Origin: Bacillota bacterium
Lineage (GTDB): Bacteria > Bacillota > Negativicutes > DSM-13327
DNA length: 64,000 bases
Assembly (NCBI GenBank): GCA_017889585.1
Contig: JAGFZX010000008.1
Coordinates: 1 to 64,000, forward strand
Direction of reading: 5' to 3'
Position numbers and translations under genes: made by a program. The notes beneath the pieces were generated by a model. It did no database searches and was not told where the DNA came from. It saw nothing but the letters and a program-made list of their open reading frames with translations. Position 1 is the first letter of the stretch. Each line of letters begins with the position of its first letter. Positions 28,768 to 36,483 of the stretch are shown one piece after another.

Positions 28768-29817
28768 ATGTTATCGGGAGTGGGTTATGTGATTAATCAA
28801 TTTGTACCTAAAAGAGCTATTTTTGAACAGCAGGCATTGGAGTATCCTTTGGGACAAGAGTTATATGAGCGTTTCAAGGAAATGAATATACCCATCCAGT
28901 TTACAGGGTCCCATAATCGGGTGACTGGTATTCCAGGGAAAAATCATCAAGAAGCCTTTGGTGAGGCGAAGCGTACGTTAGTAGTTGGTATTAGGAAGAG
29001 TAAGGACTTTTCGGGATGCAAGCCGTCGGCTCATTATCAATTGCCATTGACAACAAGCTGTCCTAGTATGTGTGAATATTGCTATTTGGCGACGACCCTT
29101 GGTAAAAAACCCTATCTGAGGGTCTATGTAAATATTGATGATATATTGAAGCAGGCTGATCGCTATATCCAGGAGCGGGCACCGGAAATAACTTGGTTTG
29201 AGGGGGCAGCTACCTCTGACCCGATTCCGACAGAGTATCTGACAGGACTTTTATATAAAACAATTGAATTTTTTGGTGCCCAGTCTTTAGGGAGATTTCG
29301 TTTCGTGACTAAACATGATAAGGTAGATTCTTTGCTGACGGCTGTCCATAATGGTCATACCAGGTTTCGCTTCAGCGTAAATGCTGCCAATATCATTGAA
29401 AAATATGAACACGCGACACCATCTATGGCTGAAAGAGTGATTGCCGCTGGTAAAGTAGCACGTGCTGGTTATCCACTGGGGTTTATCATTGCACCTATTT
29501 TTTATTATGATAATTGGGAGCAGGATTATCATAGTTTGCTAGGAGCCTTGGATGATCAATTACCCCAGGCGGCTAGAGATGATTTGACCTTTGAGCTGAT
29601 ATCCCACCGGTTTACCAAACGTGCCAAAAGTAATATTCTTGATTTATTTCCTGCGACGACATTGCCATTAGAGGAAGGGGAACGGAAATATAAGTATGGA
29701 CAATTTGGCTATGGTAAGTATATTTATGGGGACCAGGAAATGAATCAGATGAAGAATTATATGAAAACAGAAGTTGACAAATTCTTCCCCCGGGCGAAAG
29801 TAGAATATTTTGTCTAA
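28768..29817 (+). CDS. splB: spore photoproduct lyase
   Basis: Radical SAM DNA-repair enzyme of 349 residues that reverses the spore photoproduct (5-thyminyl-5,6-dihydrothymine) during germination. The radical SAM cluster motif is CPSMCEYC (CX3CX2C). Family segments VPKRAIFEQQALEYPLG, TSDPIPTEYLTG, ELISHRFTKRAK and KYKYGQFGYGKYIY are present. The start may instead be GTG 28789, which has GGGAG 9 bases upstream and gives an N-terminus closer to SplB. It supports a spore-forming host. Ends at a perfect terminator. Confidence 0.94.
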   Translation: MLSGVGYVINQFVPKRAIFEQQALEYPLGQELYERFKEMNIPIQFTGSHNRVTGIPGKNHQEAFGEAKRTLVVGIRKSKDFSGCKPSAHYQLPLTTSCPSMCEYCYLATTLGKKPYLRVYVNIDDILKQADRYIQERAPEITWFEGAATSDPIPTEYLTGLLYKTIEFFGAQSLGRFRFVTKHDKVDSLLTAVHNGHTRFRFSVNAANIIEKYEHATPSMAERVIAAGKVARAGYPLGFIIAPIFYYDNWEQDYHSLLGALDDQLPQAARDDLTFELISHRFTKRAKSNILDLFPATTLPLEEGERKYKYGQFGYGKYIYGDQEMNQMKNYMKTEVDKFFPRAKVEYFV

Positions 29818-29848
29818 CTGCAGTTAGATTAGGGTGCTGTAAAGTTCA

Positions 29849-29892
29849 AAGAGAAATGCCCTGTACTAGGCAAGTACAGGGCATTTCTCTTT
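29849..29892 (+). terminator. terminator after splB
   Basis: Perfect stem of about 18 bp (aaagagaaatgccctgta and complement) with an eight-base loop, ending in a T-rich arm. Confidence 0.85.
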
Positions 29893-29913
29893 GGGCTAAT
29901 TAAAAGAAAAAGG

Positions 29914-30210
29914 TTATTCTTCAATCACATTATTCTTCTTGTATTTGAAATAAAGAATTGCTGCACACTCACGTAAAAATACAAGAGTTTCCATGGCTAC
30001 ATAGAGAGTAGCAAGAAGTAGAACCGTTAGAAGTATTCTTTTTAATTCTATATTTCCGAGAAGAGACTGAATGCTATAGATGGCACTGCTTATTATGCTG
30101 TTATCAATCGGCGCGCTTCCAGCATTAGGGAGCCTTTCTATTAAGAAAATGAATCCTCCTGAAATGATAAAATAAAAATATAATTTCCCCAAGCTTTTTA
30201 TATTTGGCAT
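29914..30210 (-). CDS. small membrane protein of unknown function
   Basis: A 98-residue protein with TM segments near residues 10-28 and 60-85 and a short basic/acidic C-terminus (YKKNNVIEE). I start it at ATG 30210, preceded by AAGGAGG at 8 bases. I do not recognise the family. It is co-oriented with the ECF operon but about 100 bases after it. Confidence 0.6.
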   Translation of the reverse strand: MPNIKSLGKLYFYFIISGGFIFLIERLPNAGSAPIDNSIISSAIYSIQSLLGNIELKRILLTVLLLATLYVAMETLVFLRECAAILYFKYKKNNVIEE

Positions 30211-30312
30211 AATAGTACCTCCTTGCAAAATACTCCTTTGGCCTGCTTATTACCATATCTATTACTATATGGGTACACTGCTAAAATGTCAATTGATATA
30301 CTTGTAATCGGG

Positions 30313-30981
30313 TCAATGGATAATAAGGTATGAGGTAAATGTGGCCATCGAAATCAGGAGAGCATAGTCCCGGGTGTTAAGGGTAATCTTATTGCCAAAA
30401 CTGCGTAGTTTTCTACTGCCAAAACCTCGCAGCTCTAGGCTCAGCGCCATTGTCTCCGACCGAGTAACAGCTTTAAGAACAAGGGGTTTAATAATTGCCA
30501 TATAGGATAAGAAACGACGAATTAGGTTACCCTGAGGCGAATAGCCTCGGCAAGCTTGTGCTTCTTGAATGGCCTTGGTCTCTGCTAAAAAATCGGGGAT
30601 GAAACGCAGGGCCGCAGTAAACATAAATGCATATTCATAGGGAATGCGGCACTGGACAACCAGAGCTGTCGACAAATCTTGCATCCTGGTAGTTGTAAGT
30701 AATATGAAAAAGACCAGGGTCATGGCAACCATCTTACTTGCGGTGACAGCAGACAAGATCATATCATTACTTATAAAATACTGTATGCCAGCAAGTACAG
30801 CAGCAAAGATAAATAGGCTGGCAATGCCTTTATAGATGACAATGCCCACTCTAGCTAACATTAGAATAATAATTTGGCAAGTTATTAGTAGGGCTAAGGC
30901 AGGAAGAGACTGCAATAGAATAGCCCAAATGGTAACGAAGACTGTCAAGGCTAGCTTAGTGATTGGTGCTACTTTATGCAT
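30313..30981 (-). CDS. ecfT: ECF transporter transmembrane component (EcfT)
   Basis: A 222-residue membrane scaffold of an energy-coupling-factor importer, with N-terminal TM segments and the coupling-helix motifs (SLELRGFG near the C-terminus and EAQACRGYSP) that contact the two ATPases. It overlaps the preceding ATPase gene by 8 bases. Last gene of the T-box-controlled operon. Confidence 0.9.
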   Translation of the reverse strand: MHKVAPITKLALTVFVTIWAILLQSLPALALLITCQIIILMLARVGIVIYKGIASLFIFAAVLAGIQYFISNDMILSAVTASKMVAMTLVFFILLTTTRMQDLSTALVVQCRIPYEYAFMFTAALRFIPDFLAETKAIQEAQACRGYSPQGNLIRRFLSYMAIIKPLVLKAVTRSETMALSLELRGFGSRKLRSFGNKITLNTRDYALLISMATFTSYLIIH

Positions 30982-31798
30982 AGTTATTCCTCCTCAACAT
31001 ATTGACTAAATCATGACTTAATTCATTAATCGACGCTGTTTGCTTTAGACCAAAGGCAGCTAGTTCACGGGAAATTTTAAGAGCGGCAGGCTCTATGAGG
31101 CCCCAGTTGTTCAGTTGGAGGGTGTCCTGGAACAGCTCTGAAACAGGACCATCAAAAACTTTATGCCCTTTAGCCATAACAATCGCCCTTTGGGCGCAGG
31201 CAGACAATAGATCCATATCATGGGTGACAAGGAGTATGGTAGTACCTTGTTGATTGAGTTTTATCAGCAGTTTCAATAGCTGATCTCGCTGGCGGGCATC
31301 TTGGCCGCTAGTTGGTTCATCAAGGATCAGCATTTTAGGCTGCATAGCCAGTGCAGAAGCAATTGTAAGTCTTTGTTTCTCACCCTTTGACAGTGAGAGG
31401 GGGTAGGCGTCAGCTAACTGAGATAGACCAGTTGCTGCTAAAGCCTCGTTGACGAAAGTAGCAGTTTGCTCTGGGGTATAACCTAACTGCCTTGGACCAT
31501 AAGATGCTTCTTCGGCTACTGTATCATGAAATATTTGGCGGTCGGGATTTTGAAATACGTAACCAACATGACGTGCCATTTTAGCCGGGGTACAATTAGG
31601 AATGATACTGCCTTGGAATAAAATATTTCCCTTTGTCGGTTTTATTAACGACATGATAAGACGGGTAAGAGTGGTTTTGCCGCTGCCATTGCGACCAACG
31701 ATGGCAAGAAATTCCCCCGGGCCTACTGTAAGGGAAATATCATGAATGACAGGGGATTGGTTTTTGTAGGCAAAGTCTACGTTTTGTAATTCAAGCAT
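30974..31798 (-). CDS. ecfA2: ECF transporter ATP-binding protein (second)
   Basis: ATPase of 274 residues: Walker A GRNGSGKTT, Q-loop YVFQNPDRQIFHDTV (ECF-typical), signature LSKGEKQR instead of LSGGQ, Walker B ILDEPTSGQD. It pairs with the upstream EcfA and binds EcfT. Overlaps both neighbours by 8 bases. Confidence 0.9.
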   Translation of the reverse strand: MLELQNVDFAYKNQSPVIHDISLTVGPGEFLAIVGRNGSGKTTLTRLIMSLIKPTKGNILFQGSIIPNCTPAKMARHVGYVFQNPDRQIFHDTVAEEASYGPRQLGYTPEQTATFVNEALAATGLSQLADAYPLSLSKGEKQRLTIASALAMQPKMLILDEPTSGQDARQRDQLLKLLIKLNQQGTTILLVTHDMDLLSACAQRAIVMAKGHKVFDGPVSELFQDTLQLNNWGLIEPAALKISRELAAFGLKQTASINELSHDLVNMLRRNNYA

Positions 31799-32657
31799 TC
31801 TTGTTTGCCTCCTCTTGGAGAAACTGGTGAAGCTCTAGGATTGCGTCTTGTTCCTTGCGCCAAGGGCTAAATTGATATGAACTATGTTGCTCTAGCATTA
31901 ACTTTAGCTGCCAGAGTGGCGGTATAGCTTCGATAAAAACATGGCTATTTGCCATGAAGGAAAGGACATTTTCCGGAGTATTGCTAAAAATCAACTTGCC
32001 ATTTTCGAGAAGAATAAACTGGTCGGCGTAAGGGAGAACGGCAGCGATATCATGTTCGACTACCAGTATGGTTATATCATGCTCTCTATTTAAATTTCCC
32101 AGCAGTCGGTATAGTGACTCAGTACCTTCCGGATCCAAGGCAGAGGTTGGTTCATCAAGGATCAGTATTTTAGGATTTGTCGCCAGAACGCTGGCAAGAA
32201 CAAGACGCTGTTTTTGTCCTCCAGATAGGGAAGTCACTAGCTCTTTTTCATAACCAGTTAATCCTACTTTTGTCAGTGTTTCTTTCACTCTAAGGTTAAT
32301 TTCCTCAGGGCTGATACCTCTGTTTTCAAGACTAAAAGCCACTTCCTCTTCTACAGTCATGGTGACTAACTGGGTCTCGTAATCTTGTAAAACAGTACCG
32401 ACAGTTAATGCCAAGTGGTGCATCGTAGATTTCCGTGTGTTAATACCAGCCACATGAACTTCTCCTGCAGAACTACCACCGAAGTAGTGGGGGACAGCCC
32501 CCGCTATAGTGAGACATAATGTTGTTTTCCCAGCCCCGCTTGGTCCTAAAATGACAGAGAATGAACCTTTCTCAACTGCTATATTGATGTTATCAAGAAC
32601 TTTCTTGGGATGGGTGTAGGCATAACTGAAATCCTGCAGGGCTATATCGATCATCAT
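31791..32657 (-). CDS. ecfA1: ECF transporter ATP-binding protein (first)
   Basis: ATPase of 288 residues with Walker A GPSGAGKTT, signature LSGGQKQR, Walker B ILDEPTSALD and a C-terminal extension. Its ATG overlaps the stop of the substrate-binding S component (ATGA), and its end overlaps the second ATPase gene. Second gene of the operon. Confidence 0.9.
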   Translation of the reverse strand: MMIDIALQDFSYAYTHPKKVLDNINIAVEKGSFSVILGPSGAGKTTLCLTIAGAVPHYFGGSSAGEVHVAGINTRKSTMHHLALTVGTVLQDYETQLVTMTVEEEVAFSLENRGISPEEINLRVKETLTKVGLTGYEKELVTSLSGGQKQRLVLASVLATNPKILILDEPTSALDPEGTESLYRLLGNLNREHDITILVVEHDIAAVLPYADQFILLENGKLIFSNTPENVLSFMANSHVFIEAIPPLWQLKLMLEQHSSYQFSPWRKEQDAILELHQFLQEEANKNA

Positions 32658-33223
32658 TGATCACCTTTGGCATCAAATAATCTCTTTGCTGGGAAGTAGA
32701 GGATCTGAGTGATGGCGCCGTTAAGGAGCGCTACAGAAAATACGACGGGAATCATGGCATATAGATAGACTGACAGTGGTAAGGAAAGAACCAACTTAAG
32801 CACCGTTATGAACGTCATACCGCTGGCCACAGTACTAATAAATCCTGTTACTGCTGGCTTGAGATTGAGTTTACCAAAGGACATTTGGCAGGAGAGGCAG
32901 ACAATCAATGCGCAAACAACGGCACCGATGGGTTCGCTTAATAAGTTGCCATAGGGAAAAGCAGATTTAGAGGTAGGAATATTGATGGCTGCGGCAACAA
33001 GGCCAATGCCGAAAGATTGTTTAATCGTTGGTTTGGTCAGGTTTATAGCAATGCAATACATGGCAATTGTCCAGTTGGGGGTTATACCGCCAATGCTGGG
33101 ACTCACTAAATGCAGAATGGCACCAATCGCCAGGAGTAAGGTGGTGATGGTAACCCAACGATATTGACCGCCCTTATTTTTTTCGTGGATGATTAATTCT
33201 GGCTCATTCTTTTTAAGTTCCAT
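32654..33223 (-). CDS. ECF transporter S component, probably tryptophan-specific
   Basis: A 189-residue membrane protein with about six TM segments after a hydrophilic N-terminus, of the size and pattern of ECF S components (LLLAIGAILHLVSPSIGG..NWTIAMYCIAINL). It resembles the TrpP-type tryptophan transporter family. The leader is a T-box with a Trp-type specifier, so tryptophan or a precursor is the best guess for the substrate. First gene of the operon, which supplies its own EcfA, EcfA' and EcfT (group I arrangement). Confidence 0.78.
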   Translation of the reverse strand: MELKKNEPELIIHEKNKGGQYRWVTITTLLLAIGAILHLVSPSIGGITPNWTIAMYCIAINLTKPTIKQSFGIGLVAAAINIPTSKSAFPYGNLLSEPIGAVVCALIVCLSCQMSFGKLNLKPAVTGFISTVASGMTFITVLKLVLSLPLSVYLYAMIPVVFSVALLNGAITQILYFPAKRLFDAKGDQ

Positions 33224-33250
33224 ACATATCGCGCCCTTTCATTTTAAAAT

Positions 33251-33343
33251 ATAAAGAAAACTTGGCTTCAACCAAGGATCAGCGCGGGCTGAAGCCTTAG
33301 TTGCCTTTACTTGTTATCCGGAAGTATATACTTTCGGATAACG
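33251..33343 (-). repeat. dispersed intergenic repeat, copy 2 (inverse orientation)
   Basis: On the minus strand this matches 59818-59913: a terminal hairpin (atccgaaagta/tactttcggat), a spacer containing aagtaaaggcaactaaggc, and a second part (cttggc/gccaag region). About 70 percent identity by eye. It lies between the T-box terminator and the S-component gene. Confidence 0.65.
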
Positions 33344-33344
33344 T

Positions 33345-33630
33345 AAAAAACTCCTCATCCCATTGCATAGGGACGAGGAGTTAATCCGCGTTGCCACCCT
33401 GATTGACTTTTAATAAAGTCAGGCGAAATACAAGGTGCGGGATAAATAAATATCCGATACCCGCTTCCTGATAACGGCGGAAGAATCCCGACAGCGCCTA
33501 CCCCACGAATTGTGGATCAGACTGTATCTCACAGGCCCATTCCACATACTGAGTAGTGCCAAACTCTCACTGCCATTGGCTCGCTGCAACCCTCTTTGTA
33601 TTGTGTACTCTTCCTGGTCATCGATGATTA
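33345..33630 (-). ncRNA. T-box riboswitch (specifier TGG, Trp)
   Basis: On the minus strand the conserved T-box core AGGGTGGCAACGCGG lies at 33386-33400 and is followed by a terminator stem (actcctcgtccc region, 33345-33382) ending in T6. Upstream, stem I has the AGTA-type motif and a specifier loop GGAA-TGG-G between TGTG and CCTG (about 33532-33545), so the codon read is TGG for tryptophan. Uncharged tRNA-Trp would favour antitermination and expression of the ECF operon. Confidence 0.9.
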
Positions 33631-33646
33631 TCATGTATTTGAACGT

Positions 33647-33675
33647 ATTATAACAGTTAATATGCTAACTGTCAA
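33647..33675 (-). promoter_or_regulatory. sigma-A promoter of the T-box/ECF operon
   Basis: Consensus TTGACA (33670-33675) and TATAAT (33647-33652) with exactly 17 bases between, on the minus strand directly upstream of the T-box. Confidence 0.85.
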
Positions 33676-33748
33676 TAAGTTTTTTTGGAAAACATCATAT
33701 CTCATTTGTTGACCATATTTTAAACGAATGAGAATCCAAGACAAAGTA

Positions 33749-34191
33749 TCAAATATAATTACTAGGTGTCTCGACAAGAATTGCCTTAGTAGCAGGGGTG
33801 ATAGCTTGCACTATCTCATCAATATCACTCCCATCGACAAAGGTTACTGTTAAACCCAAATTGATAAATTCTTTATTGATTACTCGATATGTACCACCAT
33901 AACAATCTTCCACAACAATTAAGTGATCCCCTGTTTTATATACCATCAATACAGCAGTAACGGCAGCCATGCCTGAGGCAAAGGCTAACCCCAAGGTTCC
34001 GCCTTCTAACTTAGCAATCCCTTCTTTAATATCTTTCTTGTGGGATTTTGGCTGCGGGTATAGGCAAAACCTGTGTTTTGACCTAGTACAGGATGACGAA
34101 ATGGCGCCATTTGAAAAATAGGGGTGCTAATCGCCCCAGTTTTCTCATCAGTACAGACGCCAATATGAACAATCTCCGAATGTAAATTGAT
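33749..34191 (-). pseudogene. decayed Cys/Met-metabolism PLP enzyme (cystathionine gamma-synthase/methionine gamma-lyase type)
   Basis: Only the first about 150 of about 380 codons remain: LHSEIVHIGV..., FAYTRSQNPT, then a one-base frameshift near 34038, then EGIAKLEGGTLGLAFASGMAA and AILVETPSN before an early stop. The PLP lysine region is missing. An AAGGAGG site is still in place but the codon at the start position is ATC instead of ATG. The upstream S-box shows that the gene was once repressed by SAM. Confidence 0.85.
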
Positions 34192-34245
34192 AATAATCCT
34201 CCTTAGTATTTTTGTTTAATGTTTGCTTAATGGCAACATCTTCCT

Positions 34246-34344
34246 CTTATCTCTCAGGATTAGTATCCTGCTGGAGTTAGCACCGCTACATTGCTGCCGG
34301 TTGCCGGGTGTCATAGGACCAGTCCCTCGACCGCTCTAGATAAG
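34246..34344 (-). ncRNA. SAM-I riboswitch (S-box)
   Basis: Minus-strand sequence with all S-box landmarks: P1 CTTATCT/AGATAAG, AGAGCGG, GAGGGACTGG, CCTATGA, CCCGGCAACC and GGTGCTAACTCC. The aptamer looks intact. No terminator with a U-run follows it before the broken gene, so the expression platform seems lost together with the gene. Confidence 0.92.
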
Positions 34345-34364
34345 AAGTATCTAATTTTTTACTG

Positions 34365-34394
34365 ATAATATCATAACAAATTAGATACTGCCAA
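34365..34394 (-). promoter_or_regulatory. promoter of the S-box transcript
   Basis: TTGGCA (34389-34394), 18 bases, TATTAT (34365-34370) on the minus strand, about 20 bases before the aptamer. Confidence 0.55.
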
Positions 34395-34508
34395 TACCTA
34401 ACAAACGTATAAAAAAATAATTGCATTTTTATTTTTATATAGAGATTGGCACATGAAAATTATAGTGATATATTCGTGAGAATTAAATATAACAGCCAAT
34501 TGGAAAAC

Positions 34509-34557
34509 CAAAGGCTAAAGGTGTGCCCTATTTAGGGCAGACATTCTTAGCCTTTTC
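34509..34557. other. isolated hairpin in a gene-free stretch
   Basis: Arms aaaggctaa and ttagcctttt enclose a second stem (tgccct/agggca). It lies in the 470 bases between the S-box promoter and the c-di-GMP riboswitch, where no gene is seen. It could terminate an unrecognised small transcript. Confidence 0.4.
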
Positions 34558-34663
34558 CTTTAAAACAGATATTTGGTAGAAGATATTGGATGAGTCGGTG
34601 ATCCTATGATATGAAAAATAGGACTTAAGTTGCGGAAAATAGTACAATAGTCCTGCTTTTAAA

Positions 34664-34692
34664 TAGACAAATAATGTAATTTCAGGTATAAT
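34664..34692 (+). promoter_or_regulatory. promoter of the c-di-GMP riboswitch/GGDEF gene
   Basis: TAGACA (34664-34669), 17 bases, TATAAT (34687-34692). Confidence 0.7.
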
Positions 34693-34709
34693 TGTGAGAA
34701 TATCTGAGA

Positions 34710-34829
34710 AATATTGAGCGAACTTATCGAAAGATAAGGACGCAAAGCTATGGGTCTAACAATAGTAATCTGTTCATGATCGCCAAGCTGCCGCTTTAGT
34801 CGAGGCTAAAAGGTCTGGCTTTTATTTTC
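34710..34829 (+). ncRNA. c-di-GMP-I riboswitch (GEMM-I) with terminator platform
   Basis: Aptamer landmarks: a P1b stem with GAAA tetraloop (ttatcGAAAgataa), GGACGCAAAGC, GGTCTAA and GCCAAGCTGCC at 34782-34792. The aptamer's 3' end overlaps a hairpin (tttag/ctaaa and gcc/ggc pairings) that ends in a T-run near 34822, so control is probably by transcription termination. It sits directly before a GGDEF gene, allowing feedback on c-di-GMP synthesis. Confidence 0.9.
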
Positions 34830-34846
34830 CAGGGGAGATGAGCGTT

Positions 34847-35530
34847 ATGTGGCAAGGACTCTTTTTTAAATATACTTCAGCAGTAGTAGCATTGATGGGG
34901 ATTGTAATAGGTATTTCTATGTGCCTTATACATGAGTTATTATTAGCTAATAATAATGAGTTTTCGCATATAATTGCCTCTTTGTTCGTTAGTATTATTC
35001 TTGCTCTTGTGGGTTATATATGCGGTAAGTTAATGCAAAACCTACACCACTCTGCTCATAGAGATGAATTAACAAATCTTTGGAATAGTAGATATTTTTA
35101 TTCAAAGTTAACTAAAGAAATCGAAAAAATGAAAAAAACTAAGTCTTCATTATGTATAGCATTTATCGACCTTGATAACTTTAAAATGATAAATGATACT
35201 TATGGACATATTGCAGGAGATGAAGTATTAAGAGGAATTGCGACTATCTTAGCGGGAAATACGCGATATAGTGATATAGTTGTAAGATGGGGTGGTGACG
35301 AATTCGTGATTATATTCCCTGATACAAACCTAGCAAATGCTTCTTTACTTGTTGAAAGACTACGGAGAATGATCGAAGGTAGTAGGGATTGCCGCCAAGT
35401 AACAATTAGTGTAGGTGTCCTGTTAGTAGAGGCTGAAATGGAAGTTTCGCAGCTACTTAAGATGGCCGATGATACATTATATAAAGCCAAGAAAACAAAA
35501 AATTTCGTAGTCTTAAATACTCATTTGTAA
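34847..35530 (+). CDS. membrane-bound diguanylate cyclase
   Basis: A 227-residue protein with two TM segments (about 9-30 and 43-63) and a GGDEF domain, GGDEF at residues 149-153. The inhibitory I-site RxxD (RYSD, residues 140-143) is at the correct five-residue distance, so product inhibition is expected. I favour ATG 34847 because AGGGGAG abuts the earlier ATG at 34838 too closely. No sensory domain besides the membrane part. Controlled by the c-di-GMP riboswitch just upstream. Confidence 0.92.
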   Translation: MWQGLFFKYTSAVVALMGIVIGISMCLIHELLLANNNEFSHIIASLFVSIILALVGYICGKLMQNLHHSAHRDELTNLWNSRYFYSKLTKEIEKMKKTKSSLCIAFIDLDNFKMINDTYGHIAGDEVLRGIATILAGNTRYSDIVVRWGGDEFVIIFPDTNLANASLLVERLRRMIEGSRDCRQVTISVGVLLVEAEMEVSQLLKMADDTLYKAKKTKNFVVLNTHL

Positions 35531-35640
35531 ATAAAACCTAGGTATCATTAGTCGTATGACTTGGCATAAATTGGAATTTTAAAAAAGATAAATTAATAGA
35601 AGGAATAATAAAAAAATTGTCTAATTATAATAATGGGATA

Positions 35641-35650
35641 TGGTATACCA
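35641..35650. promoter_or_regulatory. putative GntR operator in front of the regulator gene
   Basis: The palindrome TGGTATACCA matches the FadR-subfamily pattern (TGGTnnnACCA) and recurs in the large palindrome at 36407-36447. It lies about 40 bases before the gntR start, suggesting autoregulation. Confidence 0.55.
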
Positions 35651-35690
35651 AATGTGTTCCAATGAATAGACGTATATACAGGAGATTAGA

Positions 35691-36368
35691 ATGGGTGATT
35701 TGATAATTACTGAACAAATTTCTGAAATTAAGCAATTGAGAGACATTATTTTTGAGCATTTAAGGCAAGAAATTCTCGACGGTAATCTTAAACCTGATGA
35801 CAGGTTGATTGAAAGAAATATAGCCGCCAAACTTAATGTAAGTCGGACGCCAATTCGTGAAGCATTGCGTAAACTAGAATCAGAAGGGTTTGTTGAACAC
35901 GTACCTCGAAAAGGTGTTGTTGTTCGTGGATTTAATATCACGGAAATTGAGGAAATATACGATATTCGCAAAGAATTAGAATGTTTAGTAGTACGCAAAG
36001 CAATTAGCAATATTACTGATCACGATATTCATATAATGAATGTTATCTTAGAGGAATTAGAAAAGGAAGAGCAGGCAGACCAGGCTCACTTGACGGCAAA
36101 AGGGTTACATGACTTTGATGAAGTAATTCTCAATATGACACATATGCCTTTATTGAAGAATTTTGTCCATGTCTTGAAAGAATCTCTGATTCGCTACCAA
36201 AGAATCAACTTGTCACATGCTCCTCGCCGCAAAGATGCGATTGGTGAGCATAAGGCAATACTACAAGCCATTATTGATCGAGATGTTTTGCGGGCTGAGA
36301 AGTTAACAATTGAGCATATTGATAATTCAAAAGAAGAGCTATTTAAAAAATGTCGATTATATAAGTGA
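35691..36368 (+). CDS. GntR-family (FadR/FCD subfamily) transcriptional regulator
   Basis: A 225-residue DNA-binding protein. Residues about 15-80 form the winged helix (LRQEILDGNLKPDDRLIERNIAAKLNVSRTPIREALRKLESEGFVEH), followed by an all-helical FCD ligand domain that binds organic acids through a metal site (His residues in the DFDEVI.., H and EHKAIL.. segments). AGGAG precedes the ATG. It lies upstream of an aconitase-like gene, a DcuC transporter and isocitrate dehydrogenase; the shared palindromes suggest it controls them in response to a carboxylate. Confidence 0.92.
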   Translation: MGDLIITEQISEIKQLRDIIFEHLRQEILDGNLKPDDRLIERNIAAKLNVSRTPIREALRKLESEGFVEHVPRKGVVVRGFNITEIEEIYDIRKELECLVVRKAISNITDHDIHIMNVILEELEKEEQADQAHLTAKGLHDFDEVILNMTHMPLLKNFVHVLKESLIRYQRINLSHAPRRKDAIGEHKAILQAIIDRDVLRAEKLTIEHIDNSKEELFKKCRLYK

Positions 36369-36406
36369 TGATCTCTAATGTTTAATTGTAGAAATCATCA
36401 TTTATT

Positions 36407-36447
36407 TATACTTGCTTTTGGTATACCGTATACCAAAAGCAAGTATA
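36407..36447. promoter_or_regulatory. 41-bp perfect palindrome, putative GntR operator
   Basis: Twenty-base arms (36407-36426 and 36428-36447) are exact reverse complements around a single C. Each arm includes a TTTTGGTATAC half-site. It lies about 35 bases before the hydratase gene start and 40 after the gntR stop. No T-run follows, so an operator is more likely than a terminator. Confidence 0.7.
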
Positions 36448-36483
36448 ATGAATATAGAAAAAAATGAAAGAAGTGTGATTCAC

